From a virus: 20,265 nucleotides of DNA. The position numbers and the translations under genes were made by a program. The stretch is from positions 1 to 20,265 of the IMG/VR virus record IMGVR_UViG_3300020438_000365, one strand, 5' to 3'. Below are positions 1-7,353 of the stretch, in pieces. Position 1 is the stretch's first letter, and each line of letters opens with the position of its first letter. The notes below the pieces were generated by a model, which was given only the letters and a program-made list of their open reading frames with translations, had not been told where the DNA came from and did no database searches.

Positions 1-2778
1 AAAATTGATGTTAAAGCACCTTCTGAAAATGATAGTCCTGAAACTAAAAGAGAATTAGAAATGATGACTGAACTATTTAAGAAAAGAACTAGTGCAGTAA
101 AAGAGAGTGTAAAGAACCACGACCAAGAAACATTTTATGGTATTGAAGAATACTTAATGAAATATAATTTAGAATATGATAAGAAAGATATATCTGAATT
201 AAAGAAAGCAGGTAGTGGTGTAGTTAGACATTACAAAAACAAATTTCAAAGACCAAGACCATATGAACTTGCAAAAGAAATGAATATGGATTTTGATAGT
301 ATGGAATTAATTTCTGATAGTATGAAGACACCAGCATATCCATCTGGTCATAGTTTACAAAGTAGACTAATTGCAGAATACTATGGTAAATTATATCCTA
401 AACATAAAGATAATCTAATAGAACTTGCTGATGAATGTGGTTATGGTAGAGTTGTTGCAGGTTGGCACTATCCATCTGACCATACAATGTCTGTAAAGAT
501 TGCAGATAAGTTAATCAATATGGTAGATATTCAGGAAAGTATTATTGACATTCCTAGAAAAACATATGCACCTGCTGTATTTGATAATGCAGATACAAAT
601 AATCCTAAAATAAAAGCAAGTGTAGTAAAACAAATACAAGACCAAATCAAAGTATTTGAAAAAGAATTTCCAGTTATTAAGTATGGTTTGATTGGTTCTA
701 TTCTAACACATAGATATAGAAATGACGCAGACCTAGACATCAATGTATTATTTGATGTACCTGAAAGTGAAAGAGTTGCAGAAAGAGAAAGACTATCTTT
801 ACAATATCTTTCATCAAAGAATCCAAATAACATACAAGGTAAATTAATACCTGGTACAAAACATCCTATTAACTATTATTTTGTAACCGATGAAGCAACA
901 TATAAAGACCAAGAGAAAAAAGCAGACGCAGTATTTTCAATTACAAGAAATGTATTTGTTAAAAGACCTGAAGATTTTACTTTTAATGTTGATGATTATA
1001 TTGCTGACTTCAATAAGAAAGTACAAGAAATAGATGTAGTCAAAGGTGAACTAAAAAGAGACATTGTTGACTATGACGAATTAAAAGAATTAAGTCCTGA
1101 CGATATAGAAAACTTACAAGCAAGAGTAGAGAGTAAGTTAGAAGAAATAGAAACTGATATAGAGGACATAATAAAGATTGGTGACGGTGTTGACGCAGAA
1201 AGAAGAAGTGCGTTTGATACAGATATGTCGCCAGACGAAATCAGAAAGTATAGTATTAAAAACAGATTACCTAAAAATGTAATCTATAAGATGTTAGAGA
1301 AATATCATTACATTACTTTCTTTAAGAAGTGCAAGAAGATTTTAGATGACGGTATAGTTACCGATAAAGAAATTGATAGTCTAAAAACTGAAGCAGTAGG
1401 CACACCTAAAAAACATATCGCATTTACATTTGGTAGATTTAATCCACCAACGATAGGCCACGAAAAGTTAATTAACAAAGTGGCGTCTGTAGGTGCTAAT
1501 GATTATCTCATTGTGCCAAGTGGTTCGCAAGACCCAAAGAAAAATCCATTAAAAGTTAACGACAAGATTAGAGTTATGAAATCTATGTTTCCTAGACACG
1601 CAAGTAAGATAAAACAAATTACTGGTGCTAGAACAGCAATTGAAGTTGTTAATAAATTAAATGGCAAAGCAAACGAAATAACAATGGTAGTTGGTTCAGA
1701 TAGAGTAAGAGAATTTGAAACACTACTAAACAAGTACAACGGTGTACAAGCAAGAGGAACAAATTACGAGTTTGATAAAATCAATATCGTATCTGCTGGC
1801 GAAAGAGACCCAGACGCTGAAGGCGCTATGGGAATGTCAGCAAGTAAAATGAGAGCTGCGGCTCAATCTAATGACCTTAAATCTTTTAAACAAGGTCTAC
1901 CTACATCTTTTAGAGATAAAGATAAACTATTTGGATTAATTAGAAAAGGAATGAACTTGGCTGCAGGTTATACTGGACCAGGTATCGGAACATATCAACC
2001 TATCGCTAGTGTTGAAAGCTTTACTAAATGGCATTTAAGAGACTTGTATATCCGTGAACAACTATTTAACATAAACGATAGTGTTGAAGACCAAGAACAA
2101 GAGATTACAGGTAAAGTAATTCGTAGAAGTACAAACTATGTTGTATTAGAAGACAATAATTCTAACTTACATAAATGTTGGATATGGAATTGTATTCCAC
2201 AGACTAACATAGATGAAACTAAATTACACGAAATTAATTTAAATGTAGACTATGGTTTTGAAGCAGTATCAGAAACGGAAGTCAAAATGAATGAAGAATA
2301 TGGTAAGAAATTACCACAAGATAAAGATGTAAAATCTAAAAAAGGTACACAACCTAAAAAGTATTACAAAGATATGAAGAAAGGTGAAAAAGAAAAAAGA
2401 GCAAAACACTTTTCTAAACAAAAATATAATAAATCAGATAATGATAAAGATTACAAAGCTGCACCAGGAGATAAAGACGCAAAGACAACTACTAGTGTAC
2501 ATACAAAGAAATATCAACAAATGTATGGTAAAGAATCTTACGAGATAGGTAAAGATTATGCAGACCATACTAAAAGAGTAACCCCAGGACAGCGTGCAGA
2601 AACGAGTCCAGAGACAATAAACCAAGAAGATATACAGAAATGGGCTTCTTCAAGTGAGACTATTGATAAATATAAGAAACGATACGGAGAAGAATATCAA
2701 GTAGAATTGAATGACGCTGTGAAAAAAATGGAGGAGAGATTGAAAGTACAATCTTTTAAAGAATATGTTAAGATTTAG
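1..2778 (+). CDS. Fused PAP2-type phosphatase / nucleotidyltransferase / TxGH nucleotidylyltransferase protein (5' partial)
   Basis: The reading frame is open from base 1, so the true start lies upstream; at least 925 residues are present. Three enzyme-like modules are visible in order. (a) A PAP2/acid-phosphatase motif set: K-x6-RP near 232-267, PSGH at 340-351, and R-x5-H-x3-D at 448-480. (b) A DNA polymerase beta-type nucleotidyltransferase core: GS at about 694-699 and D-L-D at 730-738. (c) A cytidylyltransferase-like domain with GRFNPPTIGH ending at 1461 and the SASKMR signature near 1837-1854. The last 170 residues are rich in lysine and match, from memory, a tail found in marine T4-like phage proteins. 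All catalytic residues of the PAP2 motif are intact. Substrates cannot be read from sequence; phospholipid, nucleotide or NAD-type metabolites are possible. The stop codon lies inside the next gene (14-base overlap), implying coupled translation. Confidence 0.85.
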   Translation, partial: KIDVKAPSENDSPETKRELEMMTELFKKRTSAVKESVKNHDQETFYGIEEYLMKYNLEYDKKDISELKKAGSGVVRHYKNKFQRPRPYELAKEMNMDFDSMELISDSMKTPAYPSGHSLQSRLIAEYYGKLYPKHKDNLIELADECGYGRVVAGWHYPSDHTMSVKIADKLINMVDIQESIIDIPRKTYAPAVFDNADTNNPKIKASVVKQIQDQIKVFEKEFPVIKYGLIGSILTHRYRNDADLDINVLFDVPESERVAERERLSLQYLSSKNPNNIQGKLIPGTKHPINYYFVTDEATYKDQEKKADAVFSITRNVFVKRPEDFTFNVDDYIADFNKKVQEIDVVKGELKRDIVDYDELKELSPDDIENLQARVESKLEEIETDIEDIIKIGDGVDAERRSAFDTDMSPDEIRKYSIKNRLPKNVIYKMLEKYHYITFFKKCKKILDDGIVTDKEIDSLKTEAVGTPKKHIAFTFGRFNPPTIGHEKLINKVASVGANDYLIVPSGSQDPKKNPLKVNDKIRVMKSMFPRHASKIKQITGARTAIEVVNKLNGKANEITMVVGSDRVREFETLLNKYNGVQARGTNYEFDKINIVSAGERDPDAEGAMGMSASKMRAAAQSNDLKSFKQGLPTSFRDKDKLFGLIRKGMNLAAGYTGPGIGTYQPIASVESFTKWHLRDLYIREQLFNINDSVEDQEQEITGKVIRRSTNYVVLEDNNSNLHKCWIWNCIPQTNIDETKLHEINLNVDYGFEAVSETEVKMNEEYGKKLPQDKDVKSKKGTQPKKYYKDMKKGEKEKRAKHFSKQKYNKSDNDKDYKAAPGDKDAKTTTSVHTKKYQQMYGKESYEIGKDYADHTKRVTPGQRAETSPETINQEDIQKWASSSETIDKYKKRYGEEYQVELNDAVKKMEERLKVQSFKEYVKI
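2729..2738 (+). promoter_or_regulatory. Strong Shine-Dalgarno-like sequence inside the end of the upstream gene
   Basis: TGGAGGAGAG is an unusually good ribosome-binding match inside the first gene. It is 26 bases from the ATG at 2765, too far to serve it directly. It is correctly spaced only for an in-frame TTG at 2740, which would give a 12-residue peptide ending at the same stop as the upstream gene. It could load ribosomes that terminate at 2778 and restart at 2765, or it may simply be Met-Glu-Glu-Arg coding sequence. Confidence 0.25.
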
Positions 2779-3304
2779 TGATTATGCAGATAAGATAACG
2801 GTCTCGTTAAACTATCATATTGAGAATAGCATACCTCTTGCTGAGAACATATATAGAGTACATAGCGAAGAGTTTTATGCCTTGTTTAGAGAAGCAAGAC
2901 ATATGTTTAATGAAGGTCTATTACAATGCGAAAGTGAATGGGATAGAACTTTATTAGAAACAGACATTGGAGAATTTGCTGAATATGAAGGTATGAAAGT
3001 ACCTTTAGATTGTCCGATACAAGAAGAAGACGAAAAGAATCCGCCTTTAAATAAACCAAAAAAAGGTGGACCTAAAAAGTTTTATGTTTTTGTAAAGGAC
3101 GGAGATAAGATTAAGAAGGTTACTTGGGGAGACACTACTGGTTTAAGAGTTAAGTTAAACGACAAACAAGCCAGAAAATCTTTTGCTGCTCGTCATAAGT
3201 GCGACCAACAAAAAGATAAAACAAGTGCTGCCTATTGGGCTTGCAACTTACCTCGTTATGCGAAGTCATTAGGACTATCGGGTGGGGGTAACTTTTACTG
3301 GTAG
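2765..3304 (+). CDS. DUF5872-like phage protein
   Basis: A 179-residue protein whose start overlaps the end of the upstream gene by 14 bases. The N-terminal half (residues about 25-85) includes a stretch reading TDIGEFAEYEG-x-KVPLD. After a lysine/proline linker, the C-terminal 80 residues carry KKFYVFVKD, WGDTTGL, FAARHKCDQ-x-KDKT and YWACNLPRYAKSLGL, ending in GGNFYW. From memory this C-terminal part is the domain catalogued as DUF5872, common in T4-like marine phages. Function is unknown. Its conserved Cys, His and Arg residues and high positive charge suggest nucleic-acid or capsid association, which is inference. The start has only a weak AAAGA ribosome site, so translational coupling is likely. 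Confidence 0.8.
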   Translation: MLRFSDYADKITVSLNYHIENSIPLAENIYRVHSEEFYALFREARHMFNEGLLQCESEWDRTLLETDIGEFAEYEGMKVPLDCPIQEEDEKNPPLNKPKKGGPKKFYVFVKDGDKIKKVTWGDTTGLRVKLNDKQARKSFAARHKCDQQKDKTSAAYWACNLPRYAKSLGLSGGGNFYW

Positions 3305-3313
3305 GAGTTGACA

Positions 3314-3589
3314 ATGGAATTTTATGATGAAAGACCGGACGAAACAAAAACGGACGATTTCTTTCAACGGAGTTTCGGACAAGACGCCAAAGAAGAGAAT
3401 TTAGTTTGGCACCGAGATAGACGAAATAGAACGATAAGAATTATTGCAGGAGTTAATTGGAAATTACAAATGGATAATAAACTCCCAGTCATTATGAAAG
3501 TAGGAGATGTTTTTGATATACCAAAGGAAACATTTCATAGAGTACACAAAGGTGAAGGTAGACTAATTATAGAAATAAAGGAATTTTAG
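3314..3589 (+). CDS. Small cupin-like protein
   Basis: A 91-residue protein. I chose ATG 3314 over the in-frame TTG at 3308 because the TAGGAG ribosome site (3302-3307) abuts the TTG but is properly spaced from the ATG. The C-terminal 60 residues look like a single cupin barrel: VWHRDRRNRTIRI (strand), GVNWKLQMDN, then PVIMKVGDVFDIPKETFHRV, which resembles the second cupin motif (G-D-x-x-x-I-P-x-x-x-x-H), and a closing strand LIIEIKEF. Only some of the metal-binding histidines of classic cupins are present, so it may be a structural or ligand-binding barrel rather than an enzyme. It sits 9 bases after the DUF5872-like gene and 14 before the next gene, in one operon. Confidence 0.75.
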   Translation: MEFYDERPDETKTDDFFQRSFGQDAKEENLVWHRDRRNRTIRIIAGVNWKLQMDNKLPVIMKVGDVFDIPKETFHRVHKGEGRLIIEIKEF

Positions 3590-3603
3590 GAGAGAAATAT
3601 AAG

Positions 3604-5568
3604 ATGACAAGATATACACAAACAATGAGAGAAGCACTAGAAGAGGTGTGGGCAAACGATATTCAGATTGACGAAGGCAAGATGAAGACTATTGCTACTC
3701 TTTTTGACCAAGGTAAATCAGCTGAAGACATTGCAAAACAAATGAAGTTGCCTGTTGCAACCGTTAAAACTATTCTAGGTGAAGAAGACATCAAGGAAGA
3801 ACAACTGGTTGAATTTACAGACCAACAAATCAAAAAGTTAAAAGCAGAATATGCTAGTCTTGCAGGTAAGAGAATATCTATCGCAAGAGCAAATCAGTTA
3901 AGAAACATCTTTGACAAAATTGCAGACGCACAACTTCCTAAACTCTTCAAAGCAGACATTCCTTTTATTTCAGCAATGGCAGTTAGTCGTATGATACAAA
4001 AAGGTATCAAAGTACCTAAAGGTGTAAAACTTTCAGCATTTGAAAACAAATCTTGGGACCAAGTTATTTTAGAATATACTGATTATGTAGAGTATATGGC
4101 AAAGAACGGTGGTGAAGCAAGTAAGATTGCAAATATGTTTAAAGGTAAAACAGGTGGTGGAGAAATTTCTAAATCTGGTTCAGAAGTTAGAATTGATAGT
4201 GCAAAAGATGTAGAAGCAATCCATAAAAAAGTAATGGATAACTTCCCAGACACTAGAATACTAACTAAAGAAGAAGACGAATTAAACGAAGGTACAGGAA
4301 CTATTAAAGGTTTCACAAATGAAAAAGAGAAATCAAATATGGTTTCACTTGCAAAACAACACGGATTAAAAGTATCAGATGTACCTGGTGGTATTGAACT
4401 AAAAGGTAATATGAGAAAAATTTTAGATATGCAATTAGCAACTAGGTCTCACTTAAAGACTGAAAGTAAAATTGAAGAGGCAGTACTTGCTGGTAGAGAT
4501 TACAAATATACTGGTAAAGGTCCTGTTGAAATCAGTAAAGCAAATTTCAAAAAGATTAATAAAGATTATAAGAAGACTACACCAGGACAAGAAATGATGG
4601 TAGTACTAGACCCAAAAACACACGGTACGGTATTAGCACCAGTTAAGTTTACAGAAGAAACAGAAAATGGTGAAGTTGAATCTGGTAAGATTAAGTTTAA
4701 AGACTTGAAGAAAGAGAAGAAAGATGAACCTAAAGTTGATGTAGACGCTCTTAAAGACCAGATACATATGTTAAAAACAAAATTAGAAAACGAAAAGAAT
4801 AAAGCAATCAAACCAGAACCAAATCCTGATACAGGAGAAGTTCCATTACAAGTTGGATTAGCACAAAAGATATTAAGAGATAAACAAAAGAAAAATGTAA
4901 AAGAAGAAGTTATTTCAGAAGCTACATTTACTTCACAACAAATCAAAATGGCATATGGCGTTGCAAACGATAAGAGATATAAAGGTGGCGATATGACAGG
5001 TGCCATTAAGGCAATTGAAAAAATCGCAAAAGGTTTATCTGACCATCCAGATGTTCAAAAAGTATTACAAAGAACTAACGAAGGCTTTGCTTCAGACGCA
5101 CAAAGAAAAGCTGCTTTCGCAAATGGATATAAAGAACCAAAGAATAAAGAGAAAAAAGAAGATACTGATATGACTAAAGGTCAAATCAAACAAGTACATA
5201 AAATGGCTGATGAATTACCGAAGAAGAAATTTAAAGACGCTTACGGTAAGAAAGGCGATAGTGTTAGATACGGAACTGCTACTAATATGGTTAAGAAGAA
5301 ACTTAACATTGAAAACAAAAATCATCCTGCAAAAGAAATGTATGAAGCAATTGAAGGATTAAAAAACAAAGCAGAAAAATCTGGAATGCCATATGGTATT
5401 CTAAAGAAAGTATACGATAGAGGAATGGCTGCCTGGAAAGGTGGACATAGACCTGGGGCTAGTCAACACCAATGGGCGTTTGCTAGAGTAAATTCATTTA
5501 TAACTAAATCAAGTGGAACTTGGGGTGGGGCAGACAAAGACCTTGCCGCTAAAGTAAAAGGAAGCTAA
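3604..5568 (+). CDS. Large lysine-rich multidomain phage protein, DUF5824-like C terminus
   Basis: A 654-residue hydrophilic protein preceded by TAGGAG. Visible segments: an N-terminal helix; a helix-turn-helix-like stretch (ATLFDQGKSAEDIAKQMKLP followed by ATVKTILGE, residues about 30-60); a helical domain beginning FTDQQIKKLKAEYASLAGKR (about 75-140); an acidic/lysine linker; a small beta-rich part around DYKYTGKGPVEISKANFKKI; a coiled coil near residues 380-405; short modules GFASDAQRKAAFANGYK and KFKDAYGKKGDSVRYGTAT; and a C-terminal 60-residue domain with MPYGILKKVYDRGMAAWKGG, HRPGASQHQWAFARVNSF and GTWGGADKDL. From memory the last domain is DUF5824, and several of the other segments recur as mobile modules in marine T4-like phages. 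The role is unknown. Modularity, charge and context suggest a capsid-internal or DNA-associated protein (inference). Confidence 0.8.
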   Translation: MTRYTQTMREALEEVWANDIQIDEGKMKTIATLFDQGKSAEDIAKQMKLPVATVKTILGEEDIKEEQLVEFTDQQIKKLKAEYASLAGKRISIARANQLRNIFDKIADAQLPKLFKADIPFISAMAVSRMIQKGIKVPKGVKLSAFENKSWDQVILEYTDYVEYMAKNGGEASKIANMFKGKTGGGEISKSGSEVRIDSAKDVEAIHKKVMDNFPDTRILTKEEDELNEGTGTIKGFTNEKEKSNMVSLAKQHGLKVSDVPGGIELKGNMRKILDMQLATRSHLKTESKIEEAVLAGRDYKYTGKGPVEISKANFKKINKDYKKTTPGQEMMVVLDPKTHGTVLAPVKFTEETENGEVESGKIKFKDLKKEKKDEPKVDVDALKDQIHMLKTKLENEKNKAIKPEPNPDTGEVPLQVGLAQKILRDKQKKNVKEEVISEATFTSQQIKMAYGVANDKRYKGGDMTGAIKAIEKIAKGLSDHPDVQKVLQRTNEGFASDAQRKAAFANGYKEPKNKEKKEDTDMTKGQIKQVHKMADELPKKKFKDAYGKKGDSVRYGTATNMVKKKLNIENKNHPAKEMYEAIEGLKNKAEKSGMPYGILKKVYDRGMAAWKGGHRPGASQHQWAFARVNSFITKSSGTWGGADKDLAAKVKGS

Positions 5569-5569
5569 T

Positions 5570-5890
5570 ATGTCATATTTAAAAAGTAAACCTGGTTCAG
5601 TTGAAGAAGCGATAACAGCTGCAGTAATGCAAGAGAAGTTATCTCCGAAACAACAAAAATTAGATAAGAACAATAACGGTAAGATTGATGGTTCTGACCT
5701 TGCAAAATTAAGAGCAAAGAAAGAAGATAACACAAATAAAGATATGTCCGGAGATACGGTTCTACCTAAATCACAAGAACCTAAAGACCCTATGAACATC
5801 AAGTCAAAAGAACCTGAAAAGAAAACTACATTAAACGCAAGTAAATCAGACAAGATTGATGTTAATCCTAAGATAGATTATACAACATAA
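5570..5890 (+). CDS. Small protein with an EF-hand/dockerin-type calcium loop
   Basis: A 106-residue protein starting one base after the upstream stop, with AAAGGAAG as ribosome site. Residues 32-43 form a calcium-loop pattern: D32-x-N34-x-N36-G37-x-I39-D40-x-x-D43, followed by a helix LAKLRAKK. The Asp at loop position 12 is dockerin-like rather than the usual Glu. The opening SYLKSKPGSVEEAI resembles an N terminus I recall from several marine phage proteins. The second half is disordered and rich in Lys, Pro and Glu. A single loop with no partner EF-hand suggests a structural or protein-binding motif; calcium binding is not demonstrated. It is the last gene before a promoter-bearing gap, so probably the end of this operon. 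Confidence 0.75.
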   Translation: MSYLKSKPGSVEEAITAAVMQEKLSPKQQKLDKNNNGKIDGSDLAKLRAKKEDNTNKDMSGDTVLPKSQEPKDPMNIKSKEPEKKTTLNASKSDKIDVNPKIDYTT

Positions 5891-5915
5891 TTACATCTTT
5901 TTGCTCATTTTGTGC

Positions 5916-5944
5916 TTGACAAAGCTATAGAAATGTGTTAATAT
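5916..5944 (+). promoter_or_regulatory. Sigma70-like (early) promoter for the HAD nucleotidase gene
   Basis: TTGACA at 5916-5921, a 17-base spacer, then TAATAT at 5939-5944 (4 of 6 matches to TATAAT). The -35 sits in GTGCTTGACAAA (5912-5923), which recurs exactly at 15986-15997 in front of the primase gene. The C before TTGAC fits the CTTGAC consensus of alphaproteobacterial housekeeping promoters. An overlapping TATAAAGC at 5942 weakly resembles a T4 late box, so dual use is possible. Confidence 0.7.
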
Positions 5945-5975
5945 AAAGCATAATGAAAAAAGGATATAAAACACT

Positions 5976-6572
5976 ATGAAATTCAAAGAACTCCGAAGTG
6001 ATGTTGTACATCAAGTCAAAAAACTATCATTAAAAAACGAAGCATTTAGACAAGACAATAAGAAGTTGCCTCGTATCTATTGTGATATGGACGGAGTCCT
6101 ATGTAATTTTGAACAAGCTGCACAAAAGGCAGTTAAAATGCCTCTATCACAATGGGCATTAGAACCTAGAAAGAAATTTAAAACAATAAGAGATAAGTGG
6201 CAACCAATAATGCAGACTAAAAATTTCTGGTCTACATTACCTTGGAATCCAGGTGGTCAAAGACTTTGGTCTTTCATATCAAAGTATGACCCACATATCT
6301 TATCTGCTTATGTAGAACAGACTTCGGATCCTAGTTGTATTCCTGGCAAATCAAAATGGGCTAGAACAAAATTAGGTATGTCCGGTAGTAAAGTGAATTT
6401 AGTAAAACGAAGAGAAAAACAGAATTTTGCTAAAGTTGGTGGTATGCCAACAATTCTAATTGACGACTATATTAAAAACATCAATCAGTTTAGAGCAAGA
6501 GGTGGTATAGGTATTCATCATACTAGTACTGCTAAAACGATTTCTGAATTGAAGAAACTTGGTTTTAAATAG
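5976..6572 (+). CDS. HAD-superfamily 5'(3')-nucleotidase-like phosphatase
   Basis: A 198-residue protein preceded by AAAAAGGA. HAD motif I is clear: IYCDMDGVLCNF with the nucleophile D37 and acid/base D39. Motif II is probably the Ser in HILSAY (S110). A conserved Lys region KVNLVKRREKQNFA follows, and motif IV is TILIDDY (D163/D164). The C-terminal GGIGIHHTSTAKTI is a pattern I recall from phage HAD nucleotidases. These enzymes hydrolyse nucleoside monophosphates, plausibly to balance nucleotide pools for phage DNA synthesis; the exact substrate is not readable. The first 30 residues precede the HAD fold and form a basic helix. It has its own sigma70-like promoter and stands apart from its virion-gene neighbours. 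Confidence 0.85.
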   Translation: MKFKELRSDVVHQVKKLSLKNEAFRQDNKKLPRIYCDMDGVLCNFEQAAQKAVKMPLSQWALEPRKKFKTIRDKWQPIMQTKNFWSTLPWNPGGQRLWSFISKYDPHILSAYVEQTSDPSCIPGKSKWARTKLGMSGSKVNLVKRREKQNFAKVGGMPTILIDDYIKNINQFRARGGIGIHHTSTAKTISELKKLGFK

Positions 6573-6579
6573 TCAATCT

Positions 6580-6587
6580 TATAAATA
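6580..6587 (+). promoter_or_regulatory. T4-type late promoter box
   Basis: An exact TATAAATA, the T4 late promoter -10 consensus, located 47 bases before the ATG of the next gene in a 62-base intergenic gap. T4 late transcription needs no -35 element; it uses the gp55 sigma factor and the sliding clamp. Two further exact copies (7278, 12494) also lie in intergenic gaps before likely late genes. Confidence 0.7.
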
Positions 6588-6601
6588 TAAACGATTAATC
6601 A

Positions 6602-6615
6602 TTAAGTTAACTTAA
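6602..6615 (+). repeat. 14-base perfect palindrome in the 5' leader
   Basis: TTAAGTTAACTTAA is perfectly self-complementary and follows a second palindrome, GATTAATC (6593-6600). Both lie between the late box at 6580 and the ribosome site AAGGAGAG of the gene at 6635, so they are within or at the start of the transcript. They could form an mRNA 5' hairpin or bind a dimeric protein; AT-rich sequence makes chance palindromes more likely. Confidence 0.5.
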
Positions 6616-6634
6616 ATTAATAAGGAGAGATACT

Positions 6635-7213
6635 ATGAGTTTATGGGGATCAAGCTCCAGTGATGAAAGTAAACCTAAAAATCTTACTACAACTGAAAAA
6701 GCAGAAGTTTTTGCTAATGAAAAAGGTTGGGTTGTAAGAGCAGGGTCTGCTAGAACTGGAAACGGAAATACTTCCGCTACTCCTGAAGTACTAGTCGCAA
6801 TTGGTGGATTAGCAACAGCATTAGCTGCCGCTACAATTTCATCAACTGAATGGGATATATCAGAATTTGATGTATCTGCTGGTGGTACTTTATCGGTAAC
6901 GGTAAACTATAACGAACAAATAACGGTTGCAGGTTCGCCTACAATCGCAGTAACCAACTCACAAGCAGGTGGTGGTTCAGCTGCGTCATTAACATTGACG
7001 AAATCGGCTGCAACTGCTAACACGGTAACATTTACATTAGTTGTAGGTGCAGGTGGTTCAACTATTAGTGCAGATGATGTACTATCTATTGCGGCTCAGA
7101 ATGTCGCTTTAGCAGGTGGAACTATTACTGATACGGTTGCTTCAAGTGCTGCTGCTGTCGCTATATCAGCTGCTGCTGGTTCTGGCGCAGGAACAATTAC
7201 TGCTGTTGCGTAA
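6635..7213 (+). CDS. Virion structural protein with Ig-like beta domain
   Basis: A 192-residue protein behind a late promoter and a strong AAGGAGAG ribosome site. It opens MSLWGSSSSDESKPK, close to the MSLWG start I recall from virion proteins of T4-like cyanophages and pelagiphages. After a segment KAEVFANEKGWVVRAG come PEVLVAIGG and a beta-rich domain (residues about 75-190) rich in Thr, Ser, Ala and Gly. That domain has alternating-strand patterns such as GGTLSVTVNYNEQITVAGSP, typical of bacterial Ig-like folds on phage surfaces. Almost no Lys, Arg or Cys occur in the second half. A rho-independent terminator directly follows, so it is expressed as a single late gene, consistent with an abundant particle protein. 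Which part of the particle it forms is unknown. Confidence 0.8.
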   Translation: MSLWGSSSSDESKPKNLTTTEKAEVFANEKGWVVRAGSARTGNGNTSATPEVLVAIGGLATALAAATISSTEWDISEFDVSAGGTLSVTVNYNEQITVAGSPTIAVTNSQAGGGSAASLTLTKSAATANTVTFTLVVGAGGSTISADDVLSIAAQNVALAGGTITDTVASSAAAVAISAAAGSGAGTITAVA

Positions 7214-7246
7214 TAGATAATAAGAACAATAAAATTAACAATATTA

Positions 7247-7272
7247 GGGGATCCTTTGTGGTCCCCTTTTTT
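7247..7272 (+). terminator. Rho-independent terminator
   Basis: GGGGATCC, loop TTTGT, then GGTCCCC followed by six T. The stem has seven base pairs with one bulged T. It lies 34 bases after the stop of the Ig-like virion gene and just before the next late promoter, separating the two transcription units. Confidence 0.9.
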
Positions 7273-7277
7273 ATTTG

Positions 7278-7285
7278 TATAAATA
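7278..7285 (+). promoter_or_regulatory. T4-type late promoter box
   Basis: An exact TATAAATA, six bases after the terminator T-run and 68 bases before the ATG at 7354. The terminator-then-late-box arrangement strongly suggests a true transcript start near 7292. Confidence 0.75.
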
Positions 7286-7295
7286 GTATTAATGG

Positions 7296-7335
7296 TGCGT
7301 ATATGATGTACGCAGTAGTTTACCACAATTAGTGG
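7296..7335 (+). promoter_or_regulatory. Two-hairpin 5' untranslated leader
   Basis: TGCGTA (7296-7301) pairs with TACGCA (7309-7314) around a 7-base loop, and CCAC (7323-7326) pairs with GTGG (7332-7335) around AATTA. Both fall between the late promoter and the TAGGAG ribosome site of the gene at 7354. They may stabilise the mRNA or tune translation. The first stem is convincing, the second short. Confidence 0.45.
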
Positions 7336-7353
7336 AATTATAGGAGAACAAAA

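Noticed and set aside
2753-2765. Programmed frameshift joining the first two genes
   Set aside because: A CTTTTAAAG run lies in the overlap, but the required shift is +1 and the codon register does not fit a canonical -1 slippery heptamer; simple coupling explains the overlap.
3308-3313. TTG start for the cupin gene
   Set aside because: It directly abuts the ribosome site; ATG 3314 has proper spacing.
4566-5006. 146-codon open frame on the minus strand
   Set aside because: Antisense to the lysine-rich protein at 3604, no ribosome site and no recognisable protein pattern; all real genes here are on the plus strand.
5891-5975. tRNA or small RNA in the intergenic gaps (also 6573-6634, 7214-7353, 12426-12532)
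   Set aside because: No cloverleaf arms, T-loop motif or CCA end were seen; the gaps are explained by promoters, terminators and leaders.
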